Positions 25,599 through 34,483 of a stretch of DNA of 43,935 nt are shown piece by piece. The notes beneath the pieces are model-generated. The model was not told the origin of the DNA, did no database searches, and worked only from the letters and a program-made list of their open reading frames with translations. Every line of letters begins with the position of its first letter. Position 1 is the stretch's first letter. This stretch comes from Aurantimonas marina (GTDB lineage Bacteria; Pseudomonadota; Alphaproteobacteria; Rhizobiales; Rhizobiaceae). Where the stretch lies: positions 1-43,935 of the forward strand of contig NZ_JADDXW010000022.1 in assembly GCF_017183135.1 (NCBI RefSeq), written 5' to 3'. Both the position numbers and the translations under genes were made by a program.

Positions 25599-28019
25599 TC
25601 AACCGAGCGCGCCGAGGTCTTTCGCCGCCTTCCAGTTGCGCCAGAAGTCATGCGGCATCTGGATATGCGTCGAGCCCAGAAACGAAAAGGCGTCGTTGAC
25701 GGCGTTGGAAAAGGCCGGTACGCCGCCGACATTCGGGCTTTCGCCGACGCCCTTGGCGCCGATCGGGTGATGCGGCGAGGGCGTGACCGTGAAATCGGTC
25801 TCCCAATGCGGGGTCTCGACCGCGGTCGGCATGAAGAAATCCATGAACGAGCCGGTGATGACGTTGCCGGTCTCATCGTAGCGAATTTCCTGACCCATCG
25901 CGATGGCGAAGGCTTCGGTCAGACCGCCATGGACCTGCCCCTCGATGATCATCGGATTGATGCGCGTGCCACAATCGTCCAGCGCGTAGAAGCGGCGGAT
26001 CTTGTAGACGCCGGTGTCGACGTCGATCTCCATCACGCAGATATAGGCGCCGAAGGGATAGGTCATGTTGGGCGGGTCGTAATAGCTGACCGCCTCCAGT
26101 CCCGGCTCCATGCCCGGCGGCACCGAATTATAGGCCGCCCAGCAGATGTCCTTCATCGACATGGTCTTTTCCGGCAGGCCCTTCACCCGGAAACCGTCGA
26201 TGTCCCATTCCAGATCGCCTTCGTGGACCTCGAGCTTGTAGGCCGCGATCATCTGCGCCTTGGCCTTGATCTTGCGCGCCGCCATGGCGATCGCCGCGCC
26301 GGCCACCGGGGTCGAGCGCGAGCCGTAGGTGCCGAGGCCGTAGGGCGCGGTGTCGGTGTTGCCCTCCTCGACCATGATGTCGTCGGCGGGAATACCGATT
26401 TCCGTCGCGATGATCTGCGCCCAGGTGGTTTCGTGCCCCTGGCCCTGGCTCTTGGAGCCGACGCGGGCGATGCCGGCGCCGGTCGGATGCATCCGGATCT
26501 CGCAGCTGTCGAACATGGCGATGCCGAGGATGTCGCAGTTCTTCGACGGGCCGGCGCCGACGATCTCGGTGAAGAAGGACACGCCGACGCCCATGATCTC
26601 GCGCGTCTCGCCGCGCGTGAAGGCCTCGCGCTTTGCCGCCTGCTCCTTGCGCAGGCCGGCGTAGTCGACCGCCTCCATCATCTTCTTCATGGCGGTGTGG
26701 TAGTCGCCGGAATCATATTCCCAGCCGAGCGCCGAGTGATAGGGAAACTGCTCCGGCTTGATGAAATTCTTCAACCGCAGCTCGGCCGGGTCCATGCCGA
26801 GCTTCTGGGCGAGAATGTCCATGCCGCGCTCGATGCAATAGGCGGCCTCCGTCACCCGGAACGAACAGCGGTAGGCGACGCCGCCCGGCGCCTTGTTGGT
26901 GTAGATGCCGTCGACCGCCACATGCGCCGTCGGAAAATCATAGGACCCGGTGACGATGTTGAAGAAACCGGCCGGCCATTTCGACGGATCGGCGCAGGCA
27001 TCGAAGGCGCCGTGATCGGCGAGGACGTGGACGCGAAGCCCGGTGACCTTGCCCTCGTTCGTCGCGGCGATCTCGGTCGTCATGTGGTAGTCGCGGGCAA
27101 ACGACGTCGTGGTCAGGTTCTCGATCCGGTCCTCGACCCATTTCACCGGCTTGCCGGTGACGATCGTGGCGACGGCGGCGCAGATATAGCCCGGATAGGC
27201 GCCAACCTTGTTGCCGAAGCCGCCGCCGATATCCGGCGCGATCACGTGGATCTTGTGCTCGGGAATCTTGGCGATCAGCGCCACCACCGTGCGGATGACG
27301 TGCGGTGCCTGGAAGGTGCCCCAGATCGACAGCTCGCCGGTGATCTTGTCGAAGGAGCAGACGCACTGACAGGTTTCCAGCGGCGAGGGATGGGTGCGGT
27401 GATAGGAGAGCATCTCCTTGATCGTCACGTCGGCCTTGTCAAAGGCGGCGTCGGTCAGTTCCCGGTCGCCCACCGTCCACTCGAAGACGTGGTTGTGGTG
27501 CTTGCGCGGCCCGTGCGCTCCCTCGGTCTTGCCGGCCAGATCCTCGCGCAGCACCGGCGCGTCGGGCGCCATCGCCTCGAACGGATCGATGACGACGTCG
27601 AGCTGCTCGTATTCGACCTCGACGGCGTTGATGCCGTCATCGGCCGCATAGCGGTCGGTGGCGACGACGAAGGCGACCTCCTGGTTCTGATAGAGCACCT
27701 TGCCGTCGGCCAGCACCATCTGGACGTCGCCGGCCAGCGTCGGCATCCAGGCGAGATTGACGCCCTTGAGATCCTCGGCGGTCAGCACGGCCAACACGCC
27801 CGGCACCTTCAGCGCCGCCTCCGTGTTGATAGAGACGACCCGCGCATGCGGATAGGGCGAGCGCACGAAATCGCCGTGCAGCATGCCCGGCAGCTTCAGA
27901 TCGTCGACATAATTGCCCCTGCCCTGGGTGAAGCGCACATCCTCGACGCGCTTGCGCTTGCAGCCCATGCCTTCGAGATTGGCCTCGCGTTGTTCCCGCG
28001 TGGGTGCCATGTCGTTCAT
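25599..28019 (-). CDS. coxL: Aerobic CO dehydrogenase large subunit, form I (CoxL)
   Basis: An 806-residue molybdenum hydroxylase subunit that oxidises CO to CO2 at a Mo-Cu centre. The decisive feature is [16 protein letters not shown]: AYxCSFR is the form I signature, and Cys385 would bind copper (Cys388 in Afipia carboxidovorans). Form II proteins have AYRGAGR instead. Other cofactor blocks are [38 protein letters not shown] and the C-terminal [16 protein letters not shown] with the active-site glutamate. Length is normal (809 in A. carboxidovorans). ATG 28019 overlaps the coxS stop (ATGA); an upstream extension is antisense to coxS. All catalytic features seem intact, so CO oxidation is likely. 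Confidence 0.97.
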   Translation of the reverse strand: MNDMAPTREQREANLEGMGCKRKRVEDVRFTQGRGNYVDDLKLPGMLHGDFVRSPYPHARVVSINTEAALKVPGVLAVLTAEDLKGVNLAWMPTLAGDVQMVLADGKVLYQNQEVAFVVATDRYAADDGINAVEVEYEQLDVVIDPFEAMAPDAPVLREDLAGKTEGAHGPRKHHNHVFEWTVGDRELTDAAFDKADVTIKEMLSYHRTHPSPLETCQCVCSFDKITGELSIWGTFQAPHVIRTVVALIAKIPEHKIHVIAPDIGGGFGNKVGAYPGYICAAVATIVTGKPVKWVEDRIENLTTTSFARDYHMTTEIAATNEGKVTGLRVHVLADHGAFDACADPSKWPAGFFNIVTGSYDFPTAHVAVDGIYTNKAPGGVAYRCSFRVTEAAYCIERGMDILAQKLGMDPAELRLKNFIKPEQFPYHSALGWEYDSGDYHTAMKKMMEAVDYAGLRKEQAAKREAFTRGETREIMGVGVSFFTEIVGAGPSKNCDILGIAMFDSCEIRMHPTGAGIARVGSKSQGQGHETTWAQIIATEIGIPADDIMVEEGNTDTAPYGLGTYGSRSTPVAGAAIAMAARKIKAKAQMIAAYKLEVHEGDLEWDIDGFRVKGLPEKTMSMKDICWAAYNSVPPGMEPGLEAVSYYDPPNMTYPFGAYICVMEIDVDTGVYKIRRFYALDDCGTRINPMIIEGQVHGGLTEAFAIAMGQEIRYDETGNVITGSFMDFFMPTAVETPHWETDFTVTPSPHHPIGAKGVGESPNVGGVPAFSNAVNDAFSFLGSTHIQMPHDFWRNWKAAKDLGALG

Positions 28020-28516
28020 TGCGCGGCCTCCTGAAATTCGGTGCCGTTGATCTTGGCGGCCGCGTACTGGATCGCCTTGACGATGTTCTGGTAGCCCGTG
28101 CAGCGGCATAGATTGCCGGCGATGCCGAAGCGGATTTCCTCCTCGCTCGGCGTCGGGTTCTCCTGCAGCAGGCGATGCGCGCGCAGGATCATGCCCGGGG
28201 TGCAGAAGCCGCATTGCAGGCCGTGCATCTGCCTAAAGCCCTCCTGCAAGGCCGACAGCGTGCCGTCGGCATTGGCCACGCCCTCGATCGTGGTGATCGC
28301 GGCGCCTTCCGCCTGGACGGCGAACATCGTGCAGCTCTTCACCGACATGCCGTCGATATCGATGGTGCAAGCGCCGCAATGGGTGGTCTCGCAACCGATA
28401 TGCGTGCCGGTGAGCTGCAAATTCTCGCGGATGAAATGGACGAGCAGCGTACGCGGCTCGACGAGGCCCTCGACCTCTTCGCCGTTGACCGTCATCGTGA
28501 TGTGAGTCTTTGCCAT
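28016..28516 (-). CDS. coxS: CO dehydrogenase small subunit, [2Fe-2S] protein (CoxS)
   Basis: A 166-residue iron-sulfur subunit passing electrons from the Mo-Cu centre to FAD. The plant-type cluster is bound by Cys42, Cys47, Cys50 and Cys62 ([13 protein letters not shown], then SC). The second cluster is bound by Cys102, Cys105, Cys137 and Cys139 ([18 protein letters not shown]). All eight cysteines are present and the length is that of CoxS. GAGGGGGA precedes the ATG. It overlaps coxL by four bases and follows coxM by ten. Confidence 0.97.
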   Translation of the reverse strand: MAKTHITMTVNGEEVEGLVEPRTLLVHFIRENLQLTGTHIGCETTHCGACTIDIDGMSVKSCTMFAVQAEGAAITTIEGVANADGTLSALQEGFRQMHGLQCGFCTPGMILRAHRLLQENPTPSEEEIRFGIAGNLCRCTGYQNIVKAIQYAAAKINGTEFQEAAQ

Positions 28517-28526
28517 CGTTTCCCCC

Positions 28527-29390
28527 TCAGCCGGCGCGGCCGGCGGCGCGGGTCAGCGCGCGCGCGACCATGATGCCGCCGACATGTTTTCGGTATTCGA
28601 CCGGACCGCGCGTATCGGCGGCCGGCGACATGATCGCCTCGGCGGCGGCGGCGGCCTTTTTCAGCGTCGCGTCATCGAGATCGGAGCCGATGACCAGCCC
28701 GGCCGCCTCTTCGGCGAGCAGCGGCGTGTCGGACAGATTGGTCAGCCCGATCGCGCAGCTCGCCACCGTGCCGCCGTCCATCGTCAGCATGACGGCGGCG
28801 GCCGCCGTCGCGTAGTCGCCGACCTTGCGTTTCAGCTTCTCATAGGCGTAGCCATGGCCGTCCGCCGGCGCCGGAATCGCGATCGCCGTCACAATCTCCC
28901 CCGGCTCCAGCGCGGTCACATAGGCGCCCTGATAGAATTCCGCCGCCGCGACCTCGCGGGCGCCATCCGGCCCGTGGATCCGGTAGCGCGCGCCCAGCGT
29001 CATCATCAGCGCCGGCATGTCATTGCCCGGATCGCCATTCGCCACATTGCCGCCGATCGTGCCGCGATAGCGTACCTGCGGGTCGGCGATTAAAAGCGCC
29101 GTCTCACGAAGGATCGGCAGCGATGCGGCGATGGTGTCGTCGGCGAGCAGTTCGTGCTGGGTCGTCATCGCGCCGATCACCACCGTGTCGCCGTCGCGGC
29201 TGATGCCCTTCAAGGCGGCGATGCCGTGCAGGTCGACGAGATGCTCGGGCGCCGCGAGCCGCAGCTTCATCATCGGTATCAGGCTGTGGCCGCCGGCAAG
29301 AAGGTTCGCGTCTTCGCCGAGCAAAGTCAGCAGGTTGACCGCCTCCGCGACGGTCGCTGGCCGGTGATAGTCGAACTGACCCGTTATCAT
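28527..29390 (-). CDS. coxM: CO dehydrogenase medium subunit, FAD protein (CoxM)
   Basis: A 287-residue flavoprotein, the electron exit of CO dehydrogenase. The FAD motifs are [14 protein letters not shown] (from residue 32) and [11 protein letters not shown] (111-121). The protein starts [11 protein letters not shown] at ATG 29390, with GGGGGG just upstream; an in-frame ATG at 29429 would add 13 residues without family support. It heads the structural operon in the order coxM-S-L-D-E-F, the arrangement of form I clusters, and lies downstream of coxC. Confidence 0.95.
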   Translation of the reverse strand: MITGQFDYHRPATVAEAVNLLTLLGEDANLLAGGHSLIPMMKLRLAAPEHLVDLHGIAALKGISRDGDTVVIGAMTTQHELLADDTIAASLPILRETALLIADPQVRYRGTIGGNVANGDPGNDMPALMMTLGARYRIHGPDGAREVAAAEFYQGAYVTALEPGEIVTAIAIPAPADGHGYAYEKLKRKVGDYATAAAAVMLTMDGGTVASCAIGLTNLSDTPLLAEEAAGLVIGSDLDDATLKKAAAAAEAIMSPAADTRGPVEYRKHVGGIMVARALTRAAGRAG

Positions 29391-29482
29391 CGTTCCCCCC
29401 TTGTCCATTTTCGCGATAGGCGCGGGCATTTGCGGCGAGGCTGTTCCGCGGCTCGCGCGGCGGCAAGACAGCCGACCTCAAC

Positions 29483-29537
29483 GCGTCACGAACGCCCGGA
29501 TTGCGCACGAAACGCGGCTTTTGGCGCATGAACCGCG
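29483..29537. promoter_or_regulatory. Three imperfect direct repeats in the coxC-coxM gap
   Basis: The units GCGTCACGAACGCC (29483-), GCGCACGAAACGCGG (29503-) and GCGCATGAACCGCG (29524-) share CRYGAA followed by a GC-rich block, and recur every 19-21 bases, about two helical turns. LytTR-domain regulators bind direct repeats with such spacing. The regulator encoded next door (coxC) has that domain, so this is a candidate operator for coxM transcription. Confidence 0.45.
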
Positions 29538-29544
29538 TCAGTCT

Positions 29545-30777
29545 TTATGACCTATTCCCGGCTTGTTGCAGCCGGGTTCCATGCCGGGCGATGCCGAGAC
29601 GGGTCTTCAGTTCGGCGATCCTCGCCCGGCTCACCGGCACCTGGTGCGGCGTCAGCCCGTCGAGTTCGACGATACCGCCATCACCCGCCCGGCGCACCGA
29701 GGTCACATGGGGTATCGCCACGATGTGGCTGCGATGCACCCGTAGGAACTGGGCCGGGTCGAGCCGCGCCTCGGTCGTGGAAATCGACCACGGGCACATC
29801 CGCTCCCGGGTGCCGTCATGCACCAGCGTATAATGGGCGTCGGCCTTGACGCCGCGCACCTCCGCCACGTCGATGAAATGGGTGCCGTCAGGCCCTTCGA
29901 CCGGCAGTCGTGTCACCGGCAATGAGCGATGTCCGGTTGCCGCGTCCGGCTGCGGCGATAGCGCGCGCGCGTCGGTCGGAGGATGGGTCGCACCAGCGTC
30001 GAGGACCTCGGCGGCAAACGCCGCGTCGCCGAAACCCGCCGGAGCAAAGGCATGGACCGCGCGCTGGCGCGGTTCCGGCACCAGCAGCAGCAGGAAGCCC
30101 GCGGCGACGACGAAACACAGCAGCGCGACGACCAGCGCCAGCACCTCGGCCGAGGCGACCAATCCGCCGGAATTGACGACCTCCAGGGAATCGAGCGGCT
30201 GCAATCGCATCCCGTACATCGCCGTATAGTGCATGCCGGAGACCGCGAGGCCGAAGGCGACGGCACTCAGCGCCAGCCGCCGGCCGTCATGCCGGGCGAT
30301 CAGGATCCGCAAGCCGCCATAGGCCGTGCCGACCGCGATCAGGGCCGCGAGGCCGACCATGACGGGGTCGTGCTCAATGGCGAAATCGCCCGCCAGGCCG
30401 TGAATCCCGACATAGTGCATCGAGACGATACCGGCGCCGAGCAACAGTGCCGAGGCGATGATGCGCCCTTCCGACGGCTCACCGACGCTGACGAAGAACA
30501 GCGAAACACCGACGACCAGCGCGCAGATCAGAAACGAGACGATCGTCGGCAGGACGAGATAGCCGGTGGCCTGCGGAAGCGGCGCGGCCAGCATGCCGAT
30601 GAAATGCATGGTCCAGATGCTGACGGCGAGGAACACGGCCGCGCCGGCGAGCAGCAGCCTGCGGGTCAGCCCCGGCGTGCCGCGAACCCGCGCCGCAAGG
30701 CTGAAGCCGGTGTATCCGCCCAGAATCGCGACCGCCAGCGAGAGGGCGACCAGATAGGGATTGTGCCCGTCGAACAT
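29545..30777 (-). CDS. coxC: MHYT-LytTR membrane-bound transcriptional regulator (CoxC-like)
   Basis: A 410-residue one-component regulator. The N-terminal part has about seven membrane helices with three MHYT motifs (MHFIGM 57-62, MHYVG 120-124, MHYTAM 182-187). This domain was proposed to bind copper and sense O2, CO or NO. The C-terminal ~105 residues form a LytTR DNA-binding domain (FIDVAEVRGVKADAHYTLVH, then RVHRSHIVAIPHVTSVRR). CoxC and CoxH of Afipia carboxidovorans have the same architecture. The start is placed at ATG 30777 (MFDGHNPYLVALSL, the MHYT-family beginning), consistent with a promoter at 30833-30860; an ATG at 30903 would precede it. It is the likely CO or redox-responsive activator of coxMSLDEF. 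Confidence 0.88.
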   Translation of the reverse strand: MFDGHNPYLVALSLAVAILGGYTGFSLAARVRGTPGLTRRLLLAGAAVFLAVSIWTMHFIGMLAAPLPQATGYLVLPTIVSFLICALVVGVSLFFVSVGEPSEGRIIASALLLGAGIVSMHYVGIHGLAGDFAIEHDPVMVGLAALIAVGTAYGGLRILIARHDGRRLALSAVAFGLAVSGMHYTAMYGMRLQPLDSLEVVNSGGLVASAEVLALVVALLCFVVAAGFLLLLVPEPRQRAVHAFAPAGFGDAAFAAEVLDAGATHPPTDARALSPQPDAATGHRSLPVTRLPVEGPDGTHFIDVAEVRGVKADAHYTLVHDGTRERMCPWSISTTEARLDPAQFLRVHRSHIVAIPHVTSVRRAGDGGIVELDGLTPHQVPVSRARIAELKTRLGIARHGTRLQQAGNRS

Positions 30778-30832
30778 CTTGATACCGGCACGCACCAGGC
30801 TTCTCCCGGCGCGCTTTCTCCTCGCGGAGAAG

Positions 30833-30860
30833 TCTATAATCGCCGGGGCGGCAATGACAA
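30833..30860 (-). promoter_or_regulatory. Predicted promoter of coxC
   Basis: Minus strand: TTGTCA (30860-30855), a 16-base spacer, TATAGA (30838-30833). It lies 56 bases upstream of the coxC ATG, in a 220-bp gap (30778-30997) that otherwise shows nothing beyond a 7-bp hairpin near 30930 (CGCCGAA/TTCGGCG). Confidence 0.45.
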
Positions 30861-30997
30861 CGTGCCGTTGCCGCCAATGTCCAGACGCCAGGGAGCCTGG
30901 CAATCGCGCATCGTCCCCGTCGCCGAACCTGATTCGGCGATCATGCTTTTGTCAGGTCGATGCGACGGAGCGACGATCAGCCGATTTCAGGCGACTT

Positions 30998-31255
30998 TCA
31001 GCTGCTCGCAAGCCCCACCAGCATCGCGCCGAGAGCGACGAGGTGGATCAGGATGAGTGCCCGATCGTTCCACAGCACACCGACCGCGAACCAGCCGATG
31101 AGCCCGACCACAAACAGATAGATGTTCCAAGGCGTCCACCCGAAGGCCGTCGCCGTATAGCCCATGATCTGGATGATCGACGCAGCCCATTTGATCGTAA
31201 AGGCGATCTGGCCGGTGTTGCGCGGTGCCGGTTCCGCGACGGCGTCAGACAGCAC
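30998..31255 (-). CDS. Small membrane protein, DUF6552-like
   Basis: An 85-residue protein with two to three membrane segments (ASIIQIMGYTATAFGWTPWN, then IYLFVVGLIGWFAVGVLW and LILIHLVALGAMLVGLA). It resembles proteins I recall as DUF6552; I know of no function. Its start overlaps the end of the SDR gene by 11 bases, so the two form a translationally coupled pair. A membrane partner or anchor for the SDR is a possibility only. Confidence 0.75.
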   Translation of the reverse strand: MLSDAVAEPAPRNTGQIAFTIKWAASIIQIMGYTATAFGWTPWNIYLFVVGLIGWFAVGVLWNDRALILIHLVALGAMLVGLASS

Positions 31256-31946
31256 GGGTCAGCCCGCCATCGACGCGAATGTTCTGGCCGGTCATGTAGG
31301 CGGCGTCCTCCGAAGCGAGATAGGCGATCAGCGACGAGACCTCGCCCGCCTTGCCGTAGCGGCCCATGGGAATGCGGGCGCGGCGGTCCTCGGTCTCGGG
31401 CAGACTGTCGATAAAGCCGGGCAGGACGTTGTTCATCCGCACATTGTCGGCGGCGTATTTGTCGGCAAACAGCTTGGTGAAGGCGGCAAGCCCCGCCCGG
31501 AAAACGCCCGAGGTCGGAAACAGCGGGTCCGGCTCGAAGGCGGCGAAGGTCGAGATGTTGACGATCGAACCGCCGCCCTGCGCCACCATGAGCGGCGCGA
31601 CGATACGGGTCGGCCGCACGACATTGAGCAGATAGACCTCCATGCCGGTGTGCCAGTCCTCGTCACTGATCTCCAGCACCGGCCCCTTCGGCCCGTGTCC
31701 GGCCGAATTGACCAGCACATCGACGCGGCCCCAGCGGTCCATTGCCAGATCGACAAGCTTTTGCAGATCCGCGACCGCCCGGTTGGAGCCGGTGACGCCG
31801 GCACCGCCGAGTTCGGCGGCCAGCGCCTCCCCCTTGCCCGATGACGACAGGATCGCAACCTTGTAGCCGTTGGCGGCCAGGCGCTTTGCCGCTTCGGCGC
31901 CCATGCCGCTGCCGCCGGCTGTGATGAGGGCTACTTTCGAGGTCAT
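31245..31946 (-). CDS. Short-chain dehydrogenase/reductase with atypical active site
   Basis: A 233-residue SDR. The nucleotide-binding glycine motif (TAGGSGMG, 9-16), NSAG (80-83) and catalytic-position Ser132 (VNISTF) are visible. Where the YxxxK motif should be, the sequence reads PTSGVFRAGLAAFTK, so Tyr is Ser146 and Lys is Arg150. The C-terminal YMTGQNIRVDGGL block is normal. Loss of YxxxK argues against ordinary ketoreductase chemistry, although the fold and cofactor site are kept. It is divergent from a LysR gene and coupled to a small membrane protein. The substrate is unknown. Confidence 0.88.
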   Translation of the reverse strand: MTSKVALITAGGSGMGAEAAKRLAANGYKVAILSSSGKGEALAAELGGAGVTGSNRAVADLQKLVDLAMDRWGRVDVLVNSAGHGPKGPVLEISDEDWHTGMEVYLLNVVRPTRIVAPLMVAQGGGSIVNISTFAAFEPDPLFPTSGVFRAGLAAFTKLFADKYAADNVRMNNVLPGFIDSLPETEDRRARIPMGRYGKAGEVSSLIAYLASEDAAYMTGQNIRVDGGLTRAV

Positions 31947-32010
31947 GACCGTTCTCCGTTGTCTTTATCCGGCGCCAGAATGGACCTCCTGCGGGGGCTT
32001 GACCAATCAT

Positions 32011-32027
32011 GTCTCGTCGCGCGAGAC
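32011..32027. promoter_or_regulatory. Inverted repeat in the LysR/SDR divergent region
   Basis: GTCTCG (32011-32016), five bases, CGAGAC (32022-32027): a 17-bp symmetric site between the divergent SDR and LysR genes, 37 bp before the LysR start. Size and place suit a LysR-type operator, but it lacks the T-N11-A form exactly. Confidence 0.4.
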
Positions 32028-32063
32028 TGCAGAATTTCTACTGCCTCAACAGGGACGTTCCCC

Positions 32064-32954
32064 GTGCGAACACCAAATCTGAACGCGCTGCGGATGTTCG
32101 ACGCCGCCGCGCGACATCTGAACTTCCGGCTCGCGGCGGAGGAACTGAACCTGACGCAAGGGGCCGTGGCGCAACAGGTGCGCCGGCTCGAGGCCGATCT
32201 CGGGCAGGTGCTCTTCCACCGCAAGGCACGCGGCCTCGCGCTGACCGACATCGGGCGGAGCTACCACGCGCCCGTGCGTCGGGCGCTGGCGATCATCGAT
32301 GACGCGACCCAAAAGCTGCGGCCGGAGACCGCCCGCATCACGCTGAGCGTCACGCCCTCCTTCGCGGCGAAATGGCTGGTGCCGCGACTGAGCCGCTTCG
32401 AAGAAGCCTACCCCGAGATCGATCTGCGCACCGTCGCCAGCGAACGGATCGCCGATTTCCAGCCCGACGGCGTCGACATCGCCATCCGCCACGGGCACCC
32501 GCCGTTCGAACGCGGCACACACAGCACGCTCCTTGCCCCACTCGATCTCTGCGCGGTCTGCAGCCCCGGATACGCGAAGTCAGCCGCCCCGATTGACCGG
32601 TTCGAGGATTTTACCGCGCACCGGCTGATCCAGGATAGCCATATTTTCTGGGAAACGCTGTTCGAGCGGCGCGGGACGACGGCCCGCCATCGCATCATGC
32701 AATTCAATCAGACCGCGCTCGCCATGGACGCGGCAGCCAACAGACAGGGCATTGCGCTGGCGCCGCGCCTGCTTGTTGCGGAGGAGATCGCGCGGGGCCG
32801 ACTTGTCATGCTGTGGCGGGACGAAAGCGAAGATCAAAGCGGCTACCACATCGTCCACCCGATCACGGCGAAACCGAACCCCGCCAGGGACGCCGTGATC
32901 GCGTGGATCCTCTTTGAGGCCGGCGGAACCGACGATCTCAACCCATCGCTATAG
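32064..32954 (+). CDS. LysR family transcriptional regulator (GcvA-like)
   Basis: A 296-residue LysR regulator. The N-terminal winged helix (PNLNALRMFDAAARHLNFRL, then AAEELNLTQGAVAQQVRRLE) and the effector domain from about residue 90 (ITLSVTPSFAAKWLVPRLSR) are typical of the GcvA/AmpR-like subgroup. I place the start at GTG 32064, with AGGGA about eight bases upstream. The open frame extends to ATG 31959, but that would run through the inverted repeat and promoter region. It is divergent from the SDR/DUF6552 pair and is probably their regulator. Confidence 0.9.
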   Translation: MRTPNLNALRMFDAAARHLNFRLAAEELNLTQGAVAQQVRRLEADLGQVLFHRKARGLALTDIGRSYHAPVRRALAIIDDATQKLRPETARITLSVTPSFAAKWLVPRLSRFEEAYPEIDLRTVASERIADFQPDGVDIAIRHGHPPFERGTHSTLLAPLDLCAVCSPGYAKSAAPIDRFEDFTAHRLIQDSHIFWETLFERRGTTARHRIMQFNQTALAMDAAANRQGIALAPRLLVAEEIARGRLVMLWRDESEDQSGYHIVHPITAKPNPARDAVIAWILFEAGGTDDLNPSL

Positions 32955-33289
32955 CTTGGGCGGACGATCCGATGGCGGACCGTAAGCGTTCGCGGCACGG
33001 CGTGAGGCGGGTTGGGGATAGCACAGCGAAGAACGCCTGCCGGTGCCAAAGCGACCGCCGGTTCGCTCATTCGGACCGCCATGCGCCATTGCCGCGGCGC
33101 CGATCCATTTTCGTATCGGATTGATGGCGAGGCGAGGACGTGCCTAATATCACCGGTCGAGCCTTTCTGGAGCCTGCCGTGCAGCGACATCCGACTGTCA
33201 TCGACGGATGTTACCGCACCGGCGCTCCCATTGGGGAAGCGACTGGTTTTCGTCGACGCCCGTGTCGACGCGCTTTGAGAGGGTTACCC
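32955..33289 (+). promoter_or_regulatory. 335-bp leader with predicted promoter of the ABC importer operon
   Basis: No gene is convincing here. A sigma-70-like promoter is visible: TTGATG (33121-33126), 18 bases, TAATAT (33145-33150), giving a start near 33157 and a leader of about 130 bases. The leader contains two copies of GTCGACGC (near 33251 and 33263), each holding a GTCGAC palindrome. I looked for TPP, glycine and similar riboswitch cores and found none. Confidence 0.5.
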
Positions 33290-34411
33290 ATGATGACATC
33301 CCGAACATGCACAACGGCGCTCGCAACCGTTCTGTCCCTGTCGACCAGCCTTGCCTTCGCGCAGTCCGGCGACGTAGCGATGTCGATGGACGACCTCGTC
33401 GCGGCGGCCAAGCAGGAAGGCCAGTTGACGACCATCGCGCTGCCGCACGACTGGTGCAATTACGGTGAGATGATCGAAGGCTTCAAGGCGAAATACGGCC
33501 TCGAGGTCAACGAGCTCAATCCCAATGCCGGCTCCGGCGACGAGATCGAGGCGATCAAGGCCAACAAGGGCAACACCGGCCCGCAGGCGCCCGACGTCAT
33601 CGATGTCGGACTGTCGTTTGGGCCGTCCGCGATGGCCGAAGGCCTGCTGGCTCCCTACAAGGTCTCGACCTGGGACGAAATTCCGGAGGATGCCAAGGAT
33701 GCCGACGGCCATTGGTACGGCGACTACTACGGCGTCCTGGCCTTCCAGGTGAACAAGGACATCATCGACAATGTGCCCACCGACTGGGCCGATCTGATGA
33801 AGCCGGAATATGCCAACGCGGTCTCGCTGGCGGGTGACCCGCGCAGCTCGGCCCAGGCGATCCAGTCGGTCTACGCGGCCGGACTCGTGGCCACGCCCGA
33901 CGGCGGCGGCGAGGCGGTCGGCAAGGCCGGCCTCGACTTCTTCAAGAAGCTGAACGAAGCGGGCAATTTCGTGCCGGTCGTCGGCTCGACCGCGACGCTG
34001 GCGCAAGGGACAACCCCTGTGCTCATCCATTGGGACTACAACGCGCTCGCCTCGCGCGATACGCTGAAGGGCAATCCCGCAACGGAAGTCGTGGTACCGA
34101 AGTCGGGCGTCGTCGCCGGCGTCTACGTCCAGGCGATCAGCGCCTTCGCGCCGCATCCGAACGCCGCCAAGCTGTGGATGGAATATCTCTACTCGGACGA
34201 AGGTCAGTTGACCTACCTGAAGGGCTATTGTCACCCGATCCGCTTCAACGCAATGTCGAAAGCCGGCAAGATCCCGCAGGAGCTTCTCGACAAGCTGCCG
34301 CCGGCCGAGGCCTACGATGCAGCGAAGTTCCCGAGCCTCGACGACCAGAACGCCGCCAAGGCAGCGATCACCGGCGAGTGGGACAGCGTCGTCGGCGCCA
34401 CCGTCCAGTAG
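33290..34411 (+). CDS. ABC importer substrate-binding protein (iron/polyamine/thiamine-type family)
   Basis: A 373-residue periplasmic protein with a Sec signal peptide (MMTSRTCTTALATVLSLSTS, cleavage likely after AFA near residue 24). The mature part is a type II binding protein of the Fe(III)/spermidine-putrescine/thiamine class (LTTIALPHDWCNYGEMIEGF, then a YYGVLAFQVNKDI hinge segment and TPVLIHWDYNALASRD). GAGAGGG precedes ATG 33290; an upstream in-frame ATG at 33140 lies before the predicted transcription start. Two cysteines, in DWCNYG and GYCHPI, may form a disulfide. The ligand cannot be told from sequence. It leads a four-gene importer operon. Confidence 0.9.
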   Translation: MMTSRTCTTALATVLSLSTSLAFAQSGDVAMSMDDLVAAAKQEGQLTTIALPHDWCNYGEMIEGFKAKYGLEVNELNPNAGSGDEIEAIKANKGNTGPQAPDVIDVGLSFGPSAMAEGLLAPYKVSTWDEIPEDAKDADGHWYGDYYGVLAFQVNKDIIDNVPTDWADLMKPEYANAVSLAGDPRSSAQAIQSVYAAGLVATPDGGGEAVGKAGLDFFKKLNEAGNFVPVVGSTATLAQGTTPVLIHWDYNALASRDTLKGNPATEVVVPKSGVVAGVYVQAISAFAPHPNAAKLWMEYLYSDEGQLTYLKGYCHPIRFNAMSKAGKIPQELLDKLPPAEAYDAAKFPSLDDQNAAKAAITGEWDSVVGATVQ

Positions 34412-34425
34412 CACGCTCGATGTTC

Positions 34426-34450
34426 GGACCGCCGGCGACGCCGGCGGTCC
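34426..34450 (+). terminator. Perfect intercistronic hairpin after the ABC binding-protein gene
   Basis: Arms GGACCGCCGGC (34426-34436) and GCCGGCGGTCC (34440-34450) pair completely around GAC. No T run follows. It starts 15 bases after the stop and is 34 bases before the permease gene. It probably protects the upstream message or causes partial termination, so that binding protein exceeds permease. Confidence 0.65.
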
Positions 34451-34483
34451 GTCCGGTCGCGACACGGACGACAGCGGGGGATC

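Noticed and set aside
24687-28034. A plus-strand open frame of 1,115 codons
   Set aside because: It is antisense to coxL and coxD, which have complete catalytic motifs; the same GC-driven artefact.
30834-30839. TATAAT on the plus strand
   Set aside because: No plus-strand gene follows within reach; the same bases serve better as the -10 of coxC on the minus strand.
33140-33289. Longer binding-protein start at 33140
   Set aside because: It would bury the signal peptide and lies between the predicted -35 and -10 of the promoter.
32955-33289. Riboswitch in the ABC importer leader
   Set aside because: I found no conserved TPP, glycine, cobalamin or SAM core elements; only short palindromes.
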